From UBA6244 sp963676875 (GTDB taxonomy: Bacteria; Bacteroidota; Bacteroidia; Bacteroidales; F082), in NCBI GenBank assembly GCA_963676875.1, contig OY781436.1:4340001-4404000 (forward strand): DNA of 64,000 nucleotides. The letters are read 5' to 3'. Below, piece after piece: positions 17,456 through 27,481 of this stretch; the stretch's first letter is position 1; each line of letters starts with the position of its first letter. The notes under the pieces were generated by a model, which was not told the DNA's origin, ran no database searches, and worked only from the letters and a program-made list of their open reading frames with translations. The translations under genes were made by a program, and so were the position numbers.

Positions 17456-19504
17456 ATGACAGCTCATCCAACCCATCAAAACGAACTCATACACGAAACA
17501 AGTCCCTACCTGCTCCAGCATGCCAAAAACCCCGTTCATTGGCTCCCCTGGGGTGAAAAAGCCCTGCAACGGGCAAAGGATGAAAATAAACTGCTTATCA
17601 TCTCCATTGGATATTCAGCCTGCCATTGGTGTCATGTAATGGAACACGAAAGTTTTGAAAATGAGGATGTAGCCCATCTTATGAATGCCCATTTCGTGTC
17701 GGTAAAAGTGGACAGGGAAGAACGTCCGGATGTGGATCAGGTATATATGAATGCGCTCCAACTCATGAATGGCAACGGCGGATGGCCACTCAACATGATA
17801 GCCTTGCCCGATGGACGTCCGCTTTGGGGCGGCACCTACATTCCCAAAGCCCGATGGATGGGCATACTGGAGCAACTCACCAACGTTTTTCAACAAAAGC
17901 CCGATGAAGTGAATAAATATGCAGAGGAAATTCAATCGGGGATGAAGCAGTTTGAACCCAAAATAAAGCCCACACCCATTGAAAAACTGGGTAATAGCTT
18001 TATTCGGGATATTGTTAAGAGCTGGTCTGTTTCGTTTGATAAAATTTACGGCGGCGGCAACCATGCCCCCAAGTTCCCGCTGCCGGCCAATCTGGATTTT
18101 TTGCTAGATTATGGCCTTCTTCACCATGACCAATCCATCCTCAATCATGTGGAACTTACCCTCGACCGCATGTCGTTTGGCGGTATTTACGACCAGTTGG
18201 CCGGAGGTTTTGCCCGCTATTCCACCGATGTGCGCTGGCATGTGCCACACTTTGAAAAAATGTTGTACGACAATGCCCAACTTGTAAGTCTTTATTCCAA
18301 TGCTTTTCGGGCGTTTGGTCATCAGAGGTATGCCACTGTTGTCGAAGAAACCCTTTCCTTTCTCCAAACCCGCCTTCAATCGCCCGAAGGAGCCTTTTTC
18401 TCAGCTTTGGATGCCGATAGCGAGGGAGAGGAAGGAAAACACTATGTTTGGACTAAAGACGAATTGCAGCATTTGTTGGGGCATCACATGGACCTGTTTT
18501 CCGACTATTATCAAGTGGATGAATCCGGACACTGGGAACATGGTCATTATGTATTGATTAAGTCCGTAACTGATGTTGCTTTCGCCAAAAAACACGGGCT
18601 TACCATTAGGGAGTTGGAAGCATTGGTCAAAGAATGGAAAGCACTGCTCCTGCCCCATCGCGACCAACGCCCCTTTCCTTCGCTGGACGACAAAATCCTC
18701 ACTTCGTGGAATGCCCTCATGCTCTCAGGGTTTGTAAATGCCCGGGAAGCACTACACCATCCTGAATACTTGCACTCTGCCATACGAATCGCGGAGTTTA
18801 TTTCCGAGAAGCTTTTACAGGATACAGGAGCCTTATTTCACACGTATAAAAACGGAAAAAGCGCCGTAAACGGGCATTTGGACGACCAGGCATTGGTGAT
18901 TCGTGCCTTTCTGGATTTGTATCGGGTTACCTTTAATGAAACCTGGTTGGACAAGGCCATCACCATCCTTCATTACTCCGATACCCACTTTTTAAATCCG
19001 GAAACAGGCCTGTACTACTTTACCTCCGACGAAGACCGGGCGCTGTTCGACCGCAGTACCGACATTCACGACAATGTGATGCCTTCGGGAAATGCCGTAA
19101 TGGCCTCCAACCTCCTTGAAATCAGCTTGCTCACCGGAGATATGTATTACCGAAACAGAGCGGAGAAAATGACTACCGACGTGGTTTCCCCGGCAACAAG
19201 TTATCCTTCAGGCTATTCCGGTTGGCTGCAGTGGTTGTTGAAATACATTTCGAATCCCATCGAAGTGGTGGTGGCAGGATCCAATGCCTCGGAAATCGTC
19301 CAAAGTTTTAATGAAAATTACGATCCGCAGGTTTATGTCACAGGATGCAATCATCCATCGGACATGTCGTTGTTCAAGGACAGGTTTCAAGAAGGCCAGC
19401 TTTTAATCTATGTCTGCCATAACGGAAGCTGTCAACTACCTTTTAATAATAAAAAAGAGGCTTTAACAGAAATTAGTCGCCTAAAAGCGGAACATATGGC
19501 ATAG
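17456..19504 (+). CDS. DUF255/YyaL thioredoxin-fold and (alpha/alpha)6-barrel protein
   Basis: A 682-residue cytoplasmic protein. Residues about 10-170 are the DUF255 thioredoxin-like domain, with NPVHWLPWGEKAL and a CHWC redox motif (Cys56, Cys59) in SACHWCHVMEHESF, then VKVDREERPDVDQVYM. The rest is an (alpha/alpha)6 barrel like those of N-acylglucosamine epimerases (FPLPANLDFLL, HVPHFEKMLYDNAQL, LDDQALVIRAFLDLYR). The family includes bacterial YyaL and human spermatogenesis protein SPATA20; its biochemical role is not established. Length is normal. It appears to be transcribed alone. Confidence 0.92.
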   Translation: MTAHPTHQNELIHETSPYLLQHAKNPVHWLPWGEKALQRAKDENKLLIISIGYSACHWCHVMEHESFENEDVAHLMNAHFVSVKVDREERPDVDQVYMNALQLMNGNGGWPLNMIALPDGRPLWGGTYIPKARWMGILEQLTNVFQQKPDEVNKYAEEIQSGMKQFEPKIKPTPIEKLGNSFIRDIVKSWSVSFDKIYGGGNHAPKFPLPANLDFLLDYGLLHHDQSILNHVELTLDRMSFGGIYDQLAGGFARYSTDVRWHVPHFEKMLYDNAQLVSLYSNAFRAFGHQRYATVVEETLSFLQTRLQSPEGAFFSALDADSEGEEGKHYVWTKDELQHLLGHHMDLFSDYYQVDESGHWEHGHYVLIKSVTDVAFAKKHGLTIRELEALVKEWKALLLPHRDQRPFPSLDDKILTSWNALMLSGFVNAREALHHPEYLHSAIRIAEFISEKLLQDTGALFHTYKNGKSAVNGHLDDQALVIRAFLDLYRVTFNETWLDKAITILHYSDTHFLNPETGLYYFTSDEDRALFDRSTDIHDNVMPSGNAVMASNLLEISLLTGDMYYRNRAEKMTTDVVSPATSYPSGYSGWLQWLLKYISNPIEVVVAGSNASEIVQSFNENYDPQVYVTGCNHPSDMSLFKDRFQEGQLLIYVCHNGSCQLPFNNKKEALTEISRLKAEHMA

Positions 19505-19587
19505 CATCTCATATGTTTTGCACTGACATTTTCCTGATTATTCCGGAATATCCATTATTTTTACCCCGAAATACTTAACTTTTTATA

Positions 19588-22500
19588 ATGAAGCAATTTT
19601 ATCTTGGCCTAATTCTATCTTTTGTGATGATAGTTTCGGCCACAGCCCAGCCCTGGAAATCTTTACTCCCTCAGGAAAAAGTGGAGCAAAACCAATTGAC
19701 TTTTTACGACTATCAAAAGGCCTTTTACGACTATTGGGAACCTTTTCATGTGGAAAAAGGTTATTATCTGAATGAATCCGGTGAAAAAACCAAAGCCATT
19801 GGTTACAAACAATTTAAACGCTGGGAATGGTATTGGCAAACACGCATCGACAAACAAACCGGTGCTTTTCCTTCGAGTTCTACACGTGATATCTATTTGC
19901 AAGAAAAATCCGCACGGAGTCTTAACGGCGACTGGAGTTCCATGGGACCCTCTGAAACTCCCGGAGGTTATGCCGGATTGGGCAGAATCAATTGTGTTGC
20001 CTTCCACCCTACCGATAACAACACCCTATACATTGGCGCAGCAGCAGGAGGTATATGGAAAACCACCGATGGCGGCAATAACTGGATTCCTTTGGGCGAC
20101 GACAATGCCACCCTAGGTGTGGGTGATATCAAGGTGTTGGCCAATGGCGGTACCGAAACCATCTATCTGGCCACCGGCGACAAAGACCACTCCGACACCT
20201 ATTCGGTGGGTGTGCTGAAATCTACAAACGGTGGCGCTAGCTGGCAAACCACGGGTTTGAACTGGACAGCCGACCAACAACGTTTGGTTTATAAACTTTT
20301 GGTTGACCCCATCGACCAGAACAAGCTCTATGCGGCTACCTCCAACGGTTTTTATAAAACAACCAATGGTGGAACCTCCTGGACTCAATTGGTTACCACA
20401 GATTTTATCGATATGGAATTCGACCCTTCAGACAACACCGTAATTTATGGTGGTGACACGGATGGAAAGGTATATAAAACTATCAACAGCGGGCAAAACT
20501 GGACCATCGTAAATAACGTTAGCGGTGGTCGCCGTACCGAGTTGGCCGTTACCCCTAACAATCCTCTTGTGGTTTATGCCCTGGTAGCCAACACAAGCAA
20601 TGGACTTAAAGGTATTTACAAATCCACCGATGGAGGAAATTCATTTAGCCTTGTTTTCGACAGTTACAATTTAATGGGTTGGGATTGCAGCGGTGGTGAT
20701 ACCGGTGGGCAAGCCTGGTACGACCTGTGTATTGCCACCGACCCCAACGATGAAAATACGGTTTTCGTGGGCGGTGTTAACACATGGAAAAGCAGCGATG
20801 GAGGAACAACCTGGTCCATTAACAACCATTGGTCAAGTAGCTGTGGTGGCACTGCCACTACCGTTCATGCTGACAAGCATACGCTCGTGTATCGGGGAAC
20901 TACCTCCGAGCTTTTTGAAGGCAATGACGGAGGTGTTTACAAAACAACCGACAACGGCAACACCTGGACGCATATTGGCAACACACTGGAAATTAGTCAA
21001 ATGTATCGTATTTCCACGGCACAAACCAGCACTACGGATGTTATTGCCGGATTACAAGACAATGGAACCAAAGCATTGATGCCCTCCGGTTGGGACGATG
21101 TAATTGGTGGCGACGGCATGGAATGCATCATCGATTTTACCGACGACGATGTACAATATGGTTCCTTATATTATGGGGATATCATCAGAACATACAACAA
21201 ATGGAATAACTCCACCCCCATTTCAGGAGGAATCAGCGGAAGTGGTGCCTGGGTAACTCCATACACACTTGATCCCAACAATCATGAAACCCTGTTCGTG
21301 GGCTTTTCAGATGTGTGGAAATCCACTGACCAAGGGAATAACTGGACACAAATCAGTACCTTTGGAGGTTATAATCTACAGTCGTTGACGGTGGCTCCTT
21401 CAAATTCCGATTATATTTACGCTGCTACATATGGCGTGCTCTACCGTACCACTAACGGCGGAAATACCTGGTCAACAATCACAGGGTCGTTGCCCACAGC
21501 ATCTGCCGACATCACTTACATTTGGGTAAGCAACGACAACCCCGACAGGGTTTGGGTTAGCATGAGTGGCTTTAATTCGTTGGGCGTTTACGAAACCAAT
21601 AATGGAGGCAGTACCTGGACAAATATTTCTGCCGGACTGCCCCAGTTACCCATCAACAGCATTATCCAGAACAAACAAAACACCACCGAAACAGAGCTTT
21701 ATGCAGCCACCGATGTGGGTGTTTACCTCAAACTAGGAACTGCCAACTGGATACCTTTCTTTGATGGCATGCCCAATGTAGTAGTGACTGAACTTGATAT
21801 TTATTACGACGACGCCAATCCTGAAAACAGCTTGCTTCGCGCAGGAACTTTTGGTCGCGGGCTCTGGGAATCTGATCTTTACACAAGTACAGCCACGCCT
21901 CCAACGGCGGATTTTGTGGCCAACAACACAACAGTGATGGTAAACGACGTGGTGACCTTTACCAACCTGAGTACCGGAACTTTCGACACCTACAGCTGGG
22001 ATTTTGGCGATGGAAACACTTCCTCAGACCTGAATCCATCGAACACCTATACGGCCGTTGGAACATACACCGTAAGTCTTACCGTTTCAGGAACCGCCGG
22101 ATCGGACACAGAAACCAAAGTGGACTACATTACCGTAACCACCATCCCCGCTCCCATCGCCGATTTTGAAGGCACTCCCCTTTCAGGAGTTGAACCAATG
22201 GAAGTAATCTTTACCGACCTCTCAACCGGTAATATGGATGCCTGGAGTTGGGATTTTGGTGACGGAGAATCGTCAACAGATCAAAACCCGGTGCACACCT
22301 ACAATAGCCACGGAATTTATACCGTTTCCCTCACCACATCAGGACCCGGGGGCAGCGATACCGAAACTAAAACGGATTATATTGAGGTAATTGCCGTTCC
22401 TCCAATTGCCGATTTTACAGGTGCTCCCACCAGCGGATTCGCTCCTTTGACAGTGACCTTCAACGATGAGTCGGTAGGTGAAATCGACACCTGGACCTGG

Positions 22501-23151
22501 GATTTTGGTGATGGTAACAACTCACCCGAGCAAAACCCCGTACACGAATATACCACAGCAGGTCAGTACACGGTTAACCTGACGGTTTCGGGTCCCGGTG
22601 GCACCAACTTCATGACCAAAACCAATTACATTCTGGTGATGGCCGTGGAAGCCCCGGTGGCTGACTTTACTGCCAATCCCACCTCCGGAGAGGCACCTTT
22701 GATGGTCGCTTTTTCAAATACATCCTCCGGCATGGTGGACCAATACGACTGGGATTTTGGAGATGGTGGCACCTCACAGGAGGTGAATCCCGAACATACC
22801 TATGTATCTGTTGGAAACTACACCGTTTCGCTTACAGCCACCGGTCCGGGAGGAGTTGATACAGAAACCAAAGTGGATTATATACTCATTCCCGTTGGAA
22901 TAAACAACGAATCTGCCGCAGCTTATGTGGTATATCCCAATCCGGTAACGCACATGCTGAATATTTCATTTCCAAACGAAGACGAACGTCAGTTAGAACT
23001 TGTTGATGGTTCCGGGAAATTACTATTGAGCAGCATTTCGGTTGGGAATAAAACCCAATTGAACACGAAATCTTTGCGCTCAGGTATTTATTGGCTCAGA
23101 ATAAGTGAAAATGGAGAATTGAAAGCCACTGTGAAGGTGGTGAGGAAGTAA
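19588..23151 (+). CDS. Secreted sortilin/BNR beta-propeller protein with four PKD domains and T9SS tail
   Basis: A 1187-residue protein with a signal peptide (cleavage near SATAQ). Residues about 110-765 hold many BNR/VPS10-type repeats with Asp-box phrases such as TTDGGNNW, TTNGGTSW, SSDGGTTW and TTNGGNTW, typical of a large beta-propeller. Four PKD domains follow, starting near 771, 854, 937 and 1022, each with WDFGDG. The last 75 or so residues (YVVYPNPVTHMLNISF to VKVVRK) form a type A T9SS sorting domain, which predicts export and attachment at the cell surface. The function could be glycan binding, protease or sialidase-like; no catalytic residues are clear. Confidence 0.87.
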   Translation: MKQFYLGLILSFVMIVSATAQPWKSLLPQEKVEQNQLTFYDYQKAFYDYWEPFHVEKGYYLNESGEKTKAIGYKQFKRWEWYWQTRIDKQTGAFPSSSTRDIYLQEKSARSLNGDWSSMGPSETPGGYAGLGRINCVAFHPTDNNTLYIGAAAGGIWKTTDGGNNWIPLGDDNATLGVGDIKVLANGGTETIYLATGDKDHSDTYSVGVLKSTNGGASWQTTGLNWTADQQRLVYKLLVDPIDQNKLYAATSNGFYKTTNGGTSWTQLVTTDFIDMEFDPSDNTVIYGGDTDGKVYKTINSGQNWTIVNNVSGGRRTELAVTPNNPLVVYALVANTSNGLKGIYKSTDGGNSFSLVFDSYNLMGWDCSGGDTGGQAWYDLCIATDPNDENTVFVGGVNTWKSSDGGTTWSINNHWSSSCGGTATTVHADKHTLVYRGTTSELFEGNDGGVYKTTDNGNTWTHIGNTLEISQMYRISTAQTSTTDVIAGLQDNGTKALMPSGWDDVIGGDGMECIIDFTDDDVQYGSLYYGDIIRTYNKWNNSTPISGGISGSGAWVTPYTLDPNNHETLFVGFSDVWKSTDQGNNWTQISTFGGYNLQSLTVAPSNSDYIYAATYGVLYRTTNGGNTWSTITGSLPTASADITYIWVSNDNPDRVWVSMSGFNSLGVYETNNGGSTWTNISAGLPQLPINSIIQNKQNTTETELYAATDVGVYLKLGTANWIPFFDGMPNVVVTELDIYYDDANPENSLLRAGTFGRGLWESDLYTSTATPPTADFVANNTTVMVNDVVTFTNLSTGTFDTYSWDFGDGNTSSDLNPSNTYTAVGTYTVSLTVSGTAGSDTETKVDYITVTTIPAPIADFEGTPLSGVEPMEVIFTDLSTGNMDAWSWDFGDGESSTDQNPVHTYNSHGIYTVSLTTSGPGGSDTETKTDYIEVIAVPPIADFTGAPTSGFAPLTVTFNDESVGEIDTWTWDFGDGNNSPEQNPVHEYTTAGQYTVNLTVSGPGGTNFMTKTNYILVMAVEAPVADFTANPTSGEAPLMVAFSNTSSGMVDQYDWDFGDGGTSQEVNPEHTYVSVGNYTVSLTATGPGGVDTETKVDYILIPVGINNESAAAYVVYPNPVTHMLNISFPNEDERQLELVDGSGKLLLSSISVGNKTQLNTKSLRSGIYWLRISENGELKATVKVVRK

Positions 23152-23180
23152 ACCTGCGTTTTTCTGTAAAAGATATTTTG

Positions 23181-23217
23181 AAAAAAGGGATGGCATGTAA
23201 ATGTCGTCCTTTTTTTT
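23181..23217. terminator. Bidirectional intrinsic terminator
   Basis: An A-run, then AAGGGATGGCAT, a GTAA loop, ATGTCGTCCTT and a T-run form a hairpin of about ten pairs (some G-U) extended by A-U pairs. It lies between two convergent genes, and the flanking A and T runs allow it to stop transcription from either side. Confidence 0.85.
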
Positions 23218-23229
23218 GTGTCCATGCAA

Positions 23230-25485
23230 TTATGGCCATACCACCAATTTGCCCCATCGGTGTTTATTTCCCTGAATGACGTTTAGCAAGTAAATTCCTT
23301 GTTTTAACCGGCTGATATCGACAACAATAGTCTTTTGATTTTCATACCTGTACGTCAGTTCCAGTTGCCTTCCTTCCATGGAAATGGCTGATACTTTTAT
23401 ATCCTCCCGGACATTATCTAACCCGGATATCCGAACCTGACTGCTTGTGGGATTAGGTATTAAATTCAATGCACTCATTTCATTAGCCCGGGCGACACGC
23501 GAAGTTACTTCTGCCTTTCCATTGAACAATTCAAGTCCCCCCGAGTAGTTGCCAACAAACAACTGCCAGCTGTTATCATTGTTCATATGTCCCAGCGCTG
23601 CTGCCGTCCGAAGACCTCGATCGAAATTGACATCGGTGGTATCCACCAGTTCTGCCAGCTGAGTTGATTGTTCAAAACGACCTTCCAAATTGTTGTCTAT
23701 TTGAGTAAAATAATAGAGGTCGCCATGTTCGGAACCGGAAATCAGACCTGTTTCACCATTGTCTTTGCTGAAAAAACAAGGCGTACTGTATCCGTCGTAA
23801 CTCAGGTTGTAATCGGTTACGTTAACTTTCCCCAAACTATCCGTAACAAATTGGAATTCCGGCATTTTACCTGAACTGACATTTTTGTAATAATTCAGAT
23901 TTCCTGCACGTTCGCCAATCACCAAATCCAATTTTCCATCCTTATCCAAATCAAACAATTGAGGCGCACTATAATCACCCACATCTATTCCTGCATAATT
24001 TTCAGAAACCACGGTATAATTTCCATCGCCCTCGTTGATCACTTCGAGTAATTGTCCATCTGCTTTACCAACTAGCATGTCGGCGTCTCCATCACCATCC
24101 AAGTCACCCAAGGTGGGGATTAACCCTGTTAAATTCAGGTGCCCCAGATTTCCAAAATCCCGATTCCATAACTGAAACGAGGCCTGTTGTGGTGTCCCCA
24201 CATTTTTATAGTAACCGATTCGCGCATAATAAACTGAGTGTAGAAATGAATTCTGATAATATGAATAGGAATAATAGCCGTAATTACCTATCAGCAAATC
24301 GGTAAACCCGTCTCCATCCACATCAAATAAAACCGGATAAGCTCCCGAACCACGATCGATCATTTTTTCTTGCAAAAAAGCTTTTGTTTCCAATTCAAAA
24401 ACAGGCACTTGATTGGTTCCAACGTTCAGATACAGCCAACTGCTCTTGCTATTTCGAGAGGTGATCAACCCCGGATCAAACACGCCCACCAGCAAGTCGC
24501 CCAATCCGTCGTTATTCACATCAATGAGGGAAGCCGCGGGCATGGCATACAGCAAAACTGGTTCATTAAGGGTAGGAAAAAGGGTGTCGATGGAACCAAT
24601 ATGTGCCAAATCGTTGGTACCATCATTATACAAAGCAAACAATCCCGGAAAATCCACGTCGCCCAAGACCAGGTCGTGCAGGCCGTTGTTATCAAGGTCG
24701 GTAAACAACAAGGTCGAACCCGTATGCCTTTCCCCCGGAGGTGTCACGATGTCAGGAATACGGGCTGTATTCAAACAGGTATCCAGATAAAGTACATTCG
24801 ATTCATCACTTTCGGCAAATTGACCCCAACAGAAGGTGGTTTGTTCAAAATCAAGCGAGTCAGGCACGCCATATTTTTCCATGGACATATTCTGGTGCAT
24901 TTCCATAAAAGAACCCAGACCCCAAAAACTCAGGATATCCAAATCACCGTCGTTGTCCACATCCACAATACCCGGATAATCAGCAGAAGTCACAAAAATA
25001 TTGACATACCCTCCTCCTTGCAAGGAAGTCAGGTAAGGATAAACCACCCGTTGAAATTTAAGCTCCGTGTCAGAAATATTATGATAGACCATCATGCTGG
25101 CATATCCGGGAGAATAGGTAAAAATATCCATTTTGCCGTCGTAATCGTAGTCCACCAGCCGCGCCCATTCAAACAAATCGGGCAGCAATTGAGCGTATGA
25201 GGGCCGGTATGTGTATGAAATCTCGCCTTCAACCCCTTCATTGATAAAACACATTTTTCGGTTACCTCTTCGGTCGAACACCAACAAATCCATCACCCCA
25301 TCCAGGTTCATGTCGAGTTCGTTGTATTGGGCCGCGTCGATGCCTCCCGACCAGGCAAAATCGAGGGGTATATTCCATTCATCAGAAACTCCGGCTACGC
25401 CTCCGCTCTGCGAAAATACTTGTCCTGAAAAAATTAACATGATAACAAAAGATGCGGCAAAAATGAATTGGTTTAGGTTTTTCAT
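23230..25485 (-). CDS. Secreted FG-GAP/VCBS repeat protein with T9SS tail
   Basis: About 751 residues. At least six FG-GAP/VCBS repeats carry the DxDxDGxxD calcium-binding loop (DLDNNGLHDLVLGD, DVNNDGLGDLLVG, DVDGDGFTDLLIG, DLDGDGDADMLVG, DLDKDGKLDLVIG), predicting an integrin-like beta-propeller. The end (LNLIPNPTSSQVRISG to LVVWP) is a T9SS type A sorting domain, so it should be surface exposed. I chose the ATG at 25485, which gives a clean signal peptide (MKNLNQFIFAASFVIML); the longer frame begins at a TTG (25506). The ligand is unknown. Confidence 0.87.
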   Translation of the reverse strand: MKNLNQFIFAASFVIMLIFSGQVFSQSGGVAGVSDEWNIPLDFAWSGGIDAAQYNELDMNLDGVMDLLVFDRRGNRKMCFINEGVEGEISYTYRPSYAQLLPDLFEWARLVDYDYDGKMDIFTYSPGYASMMVYHNISDTELKFQRVVYPYLTSLQGGGYVNIFVTSADYPGIVDVDNDGDLDILSFWGLGSFMEMHQNMSMEKYGVPDSLDFEQTTFCWGQFAESDESNVLYLDTCLNTARIPDIVTPPGERHTGSTLLFTDLDNNGLHDLVLGDVDFPGLFALYNDGTNDLAHIGSIDTLFPTLNEPVLLYAMPAASLIDVNNDGLGDLLVGVFDPGLITSRNSKSSWLYLNVGTNQVPVFELETKAFLQEKMIDRGSGAYPVLFDVDGDGFTDLLIGNYGYYSYSYYQNSFLHSVYYARIGYYKNVGTPQQASFQLWNRDFGNLGHLNLTGLIPTLGDLDGDGDADMLVGKADGQLLEVINEGDGNYTVVSENYAGIDVGDYSAPQLFDLDKDGKLDLVIGERAGNLNYYKNVSSGKMPEFQFVTDSLGKVNVTDYNLSYDGYSTPCFFSKDNGETGLISGSEHGDLYYFTQIDNNLEGRFEQSTQLAELVDTTDVNFDRGLRTAAALGHMNNDNSWQLFVGNYSGGLELFNGKAEVTSRVARANEMSALNLIPNPTSSQVRISGLDNVREDIKVSAISMEGRQLELTYRYENQKTIVVDISRLKQGIYLLNVIQGNKHRWGKLVVWP

Positions 25486-25590
25486 TGAAATGAGCATAAA
25501 TGTCAAAATTAGTTAAAGAATACAAAAACCGTACCTGATTTCCGGCAATTGGCACCGAATTTTTGCATCTTTGTTTCAGAAAATGAAGTT

Positions 25591-26751
25591 ATGGCAAAAA
25601 TACTGGTAACGGATGATGAAAGCAGCATCCGACGAACATTAAAAGATATTCTGGAATTTGAAAAACACGAGGTGGATTTGGCACAGGATGGTCCCACCTG
25701 CCTCGACATGGCACGGGCAACGGCCTATGATGTCATTCTTCTGGACATTAAAATGCCCGAAATGGACGGCATGGAAGTGTTGCAAAAGCTCATGGCCTTT
25801 TCGGACGCACCGGTGATTATGATTTCGGGTCATGGCACCATCCAAACGGCGGTGGAAGCCATCAAGAAAGGGGCCTATGATTTTATCGTGAAGCCACCCG
25901 ATTTGAACAGGTTGCTGATTTCGGTACGCAACGCCATCGACAAGCAAGATCTGGTGCAGCAGACCAGAAAGCTGAAACGGGAAGTGGAGAAAAAATATGA
26001 GATGGTGGGCGAATCACCTGAAATTCAAAATATTTTCGACCTTATTCAAAAGGTAGCCCCCACCTCGGCACGGGTACTCATCACGGGCGAAAATGGTACG
26101 GGAAAGGAATTGGTGGCACGTCAGATACATCAGCTGAGCACCCGGGCCAACGCCCCGTTTATCGAAGTAAACTGCGCTGCCATTCCGTCTGAACTTATCG
26201 AAAGTCAGCTGTTTGGTCACGAAAAGGGCTCCTTCACCTCCGCCATTAAACAACGAAAAGGCGATTTTGAGCTGGCCCATGGCGGCACCCTGTTTTTGGA
26301 TGAAATCGGCGACATGAGTCAATCGGCACAGGCCAAGGTACTTCGTGCATTACAGGAAAACAAAATTACCCGTGTGGGTGGCGAAAAAGACATCAACGTG
26401 GATGTCAGGATAATCGCTGCCACCAACAAAAATCTGAAAGAAGAAATTGCCGGCGGGCGTTTCCGCGAAGACCTGTATCACCGGTTGAGCGTGATTGTAA
26501 TTGAGGTTCCTCCCCTACGCGAACGTCAAAACGACATTGCATTGCTTACCCAGCGGTTTATCGAGGAAATATGTCGGCTCCAAGGTCGGCCCCAGGTGAC
26601 CATCACGGAAGAGGCCCTGACGGCGTTGCAGCAATTCAAATGGAGCGGCAATGTGCGCGAACTCCGCAACGTGGTGGAAAGATTGGTGATCCTGAGCGGA
26701 CAAGAAATCAATCGCGACGACATTGAAAAATATGTGGTTCCGGTGATGTAG
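25591..26751 (+). CDS. NtrC-like response regulator: receiver plus AAA+ domain, no Fis HTH
   Basis: From the ATG at 25591, 386 residues. The receiver domain spans about 1-120 with phosphoacceptor Asp52 in LLDIKMPEMDG. The AAA+ domain spans about 138-375: Walker A GENGTGKE (166-173), Walker B GGTLFLDEIGD (231-241), sensor ATNKN and the arginine region REDLYHRLSVI. The loop that normally reads GAFTGA and touches sigma-54 here reads GSFTSA (213-218), and the protein ends right after the AAA+ lid with no DNA-binding domain. Such a truncated architecture could act by protein contact only. No partner kinase is adjacent. An upstream TTG (25549) is less likely as start. Confidence 0.88.
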   Translation: MAKILVTDDESSIRRTLKDILEFEKHEVDLAQDGPTCLDMARATAYDVILLDIKMPEMDGMEVLQKLMAFSDAPVIMISGHGTIQTAVEAIKKGAYDFIVKPPDLNRLLISVRNAIDKQDLVQQTRKLKREVEKKYEMVGESPEIQNIFDLIQKVAPTSARVLITGENGTGKELVARQIHQLSTRANAPFIEVNCAAIPSELIESQLFGHEKGSFTSAIKQRKGDFELAHGGTLFLDEIGDMSQSAQAKVLRALQENKITRVGGEKDINVDVRIIAATNKNLKEEIAGGRFREDLYHRLSVIVIEVPPLRERQNDIALLTQRFIEEICRLQGRPQVTITEEALTALQQFKWSGNVRELRNVVERLVILSGQEINRDDIEKYVVPVM

Positions 26752-26821
26752 ACGAGAAAAAGTACGGATTTTCAAAAAGGCATAATTTTTGCAGGCTAAA
26801 TAGCATACTCAAAGATTATCG

Positions 26822-26829
26822 TATCTTTG
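26822..26829 (+). promoter_or_regulatory. Candidate -7 element of the ssrA promoter
   Basis: TATCTTTG matches TAnnTTTG and ends 33 bases before the mature 5' end of the tmRNA. No TTTG lies at the -33 spacing. Confidence 0.5.
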
Positions 26830-26862
26830 CACTCCCTTTTGGGGGAACGTTCTTACAAATAT

Positions 26863-27258
26863 GGGGCTGACCGGTTTTGACAGCAAGATGAGTGAATCGG
26901 TAAGCATGTCGAGCCTTGTGATTAAGCTCGTAAATCCGTGTCACGCAACTATTAATTGGCGAAAATAATTTTGCTCTCGCTGCATAATCGAATCACAGTA
27001 GATTAAGCTTCATCCCGATGCAAGGCGTTGGGACGAGACGGTTCGCAGGTGGAGATGCCCGATTCCGGCCTGACCACGAATCGCACGTAATTTTGGGATA
27101 GCTTCGGTGCTGCTTCGTCGCCGTTGCGAAATTCAGAAGCTAAGTTGAGGCTTAGGGTGTTTGTTCCCTTTCCGATATCGAAAACCAATAACAAAATAAA
27201 CATGTAGAAAGCCAGTTTGTTCCTTGTTTGGACGAGGGTTCGAATCCCTCCAGCTCCA
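26863..27258 (+). ncRNA. ssrA: tmRNA (transfer-messenger RNA)
   Basis: It begins GGGGCTGACCGGTTTTGACA and ends with a T-loop (GGTTCGAATCCCTCC) and CAGCTCCA. The 5' GGGGCTG pairs with the 3' CAGCTCC to make the alanine-tRNA-like acceptor stem, and CCA is encoded. An internal open frame gives GENNFALAA then TAA, a normal Bacteroidota proteolysis tag. tmRNA, with SmpB, rescues ribosomes stalled on broken mRNAs and tags the product for degradation. A terminator follows after 23 bases. ssrA 3' ends are common integration sites for genomic islands, and an AT-rich island does follow. Confidence 0.97.
26958..26987 (+). other. tmRNA proteolysis-tag reading frame
   Basis: Codons GGC GAA AAT AAT TTT GCT CTC GCT GCA and stop TAA encode GENNFALAA. 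The final ALAA is the usual ClpXP-type recognition end. Confidence 0.93.
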
Positions 27259-27281
27259 CTTTCATATTACCAAAAGAAAGT

Positions 27282-27318
27282 AAAAACCCCTGTAAATGAT
27301 AGTTTACAGGGGTTTTTT
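27282..27318 (+). terminator. Intrinsic terminator of ssrA
   Basis: Perfect arms ACCCCTGTAAA and TTTACAGGGGT around a six-base loop (TGATAG), followed by a run of T. The preceding A-run allows some function in the opposite direction. Confidence 0.95.
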
Positions 27319-27481
27319 GGTTTTGGAGAAACGGCAGGTTGGAATACCGGATCCGGGAACAGATATACTTTCCGATTTCGTTGGCACGTGAGATGGGGAT
27401 GGGCTCGGTTCTGCGGGCATCCATCACGGCACGAAGAAAAGCCTCGTGCGTAGAATTAGTGATTTGAAGTTTTGCTTCCAT
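27319..27481 (-). pseudogene. Possible 5' remnant of a truncated gene beside ssrA
   Basis: On the minus strand an ATG at 27481 opens a frame starting MEAKLQITNSTHEAFLRAVM, preceded by a consensus-like TACCTTTG (27528-27521). After about 55 codons the frame runs into the ssrA terminator and then antisense through the tmRNA, so the C-terminus cannot be genuine. The first part has balanced, protein-like composition but I do not recognise it. It may be the front of a gene cut during insertion of the adjacent island, or chance. The rest of the 27319-27724 gap shows nothing else. Confidence 0.22.

Noticed and set aside
24370..25200. 276-codon plus-strand frame
   Set aside because: Antisense to the FG-GAP protein; the repeated calcium loops on the minus strand explain the open frame.
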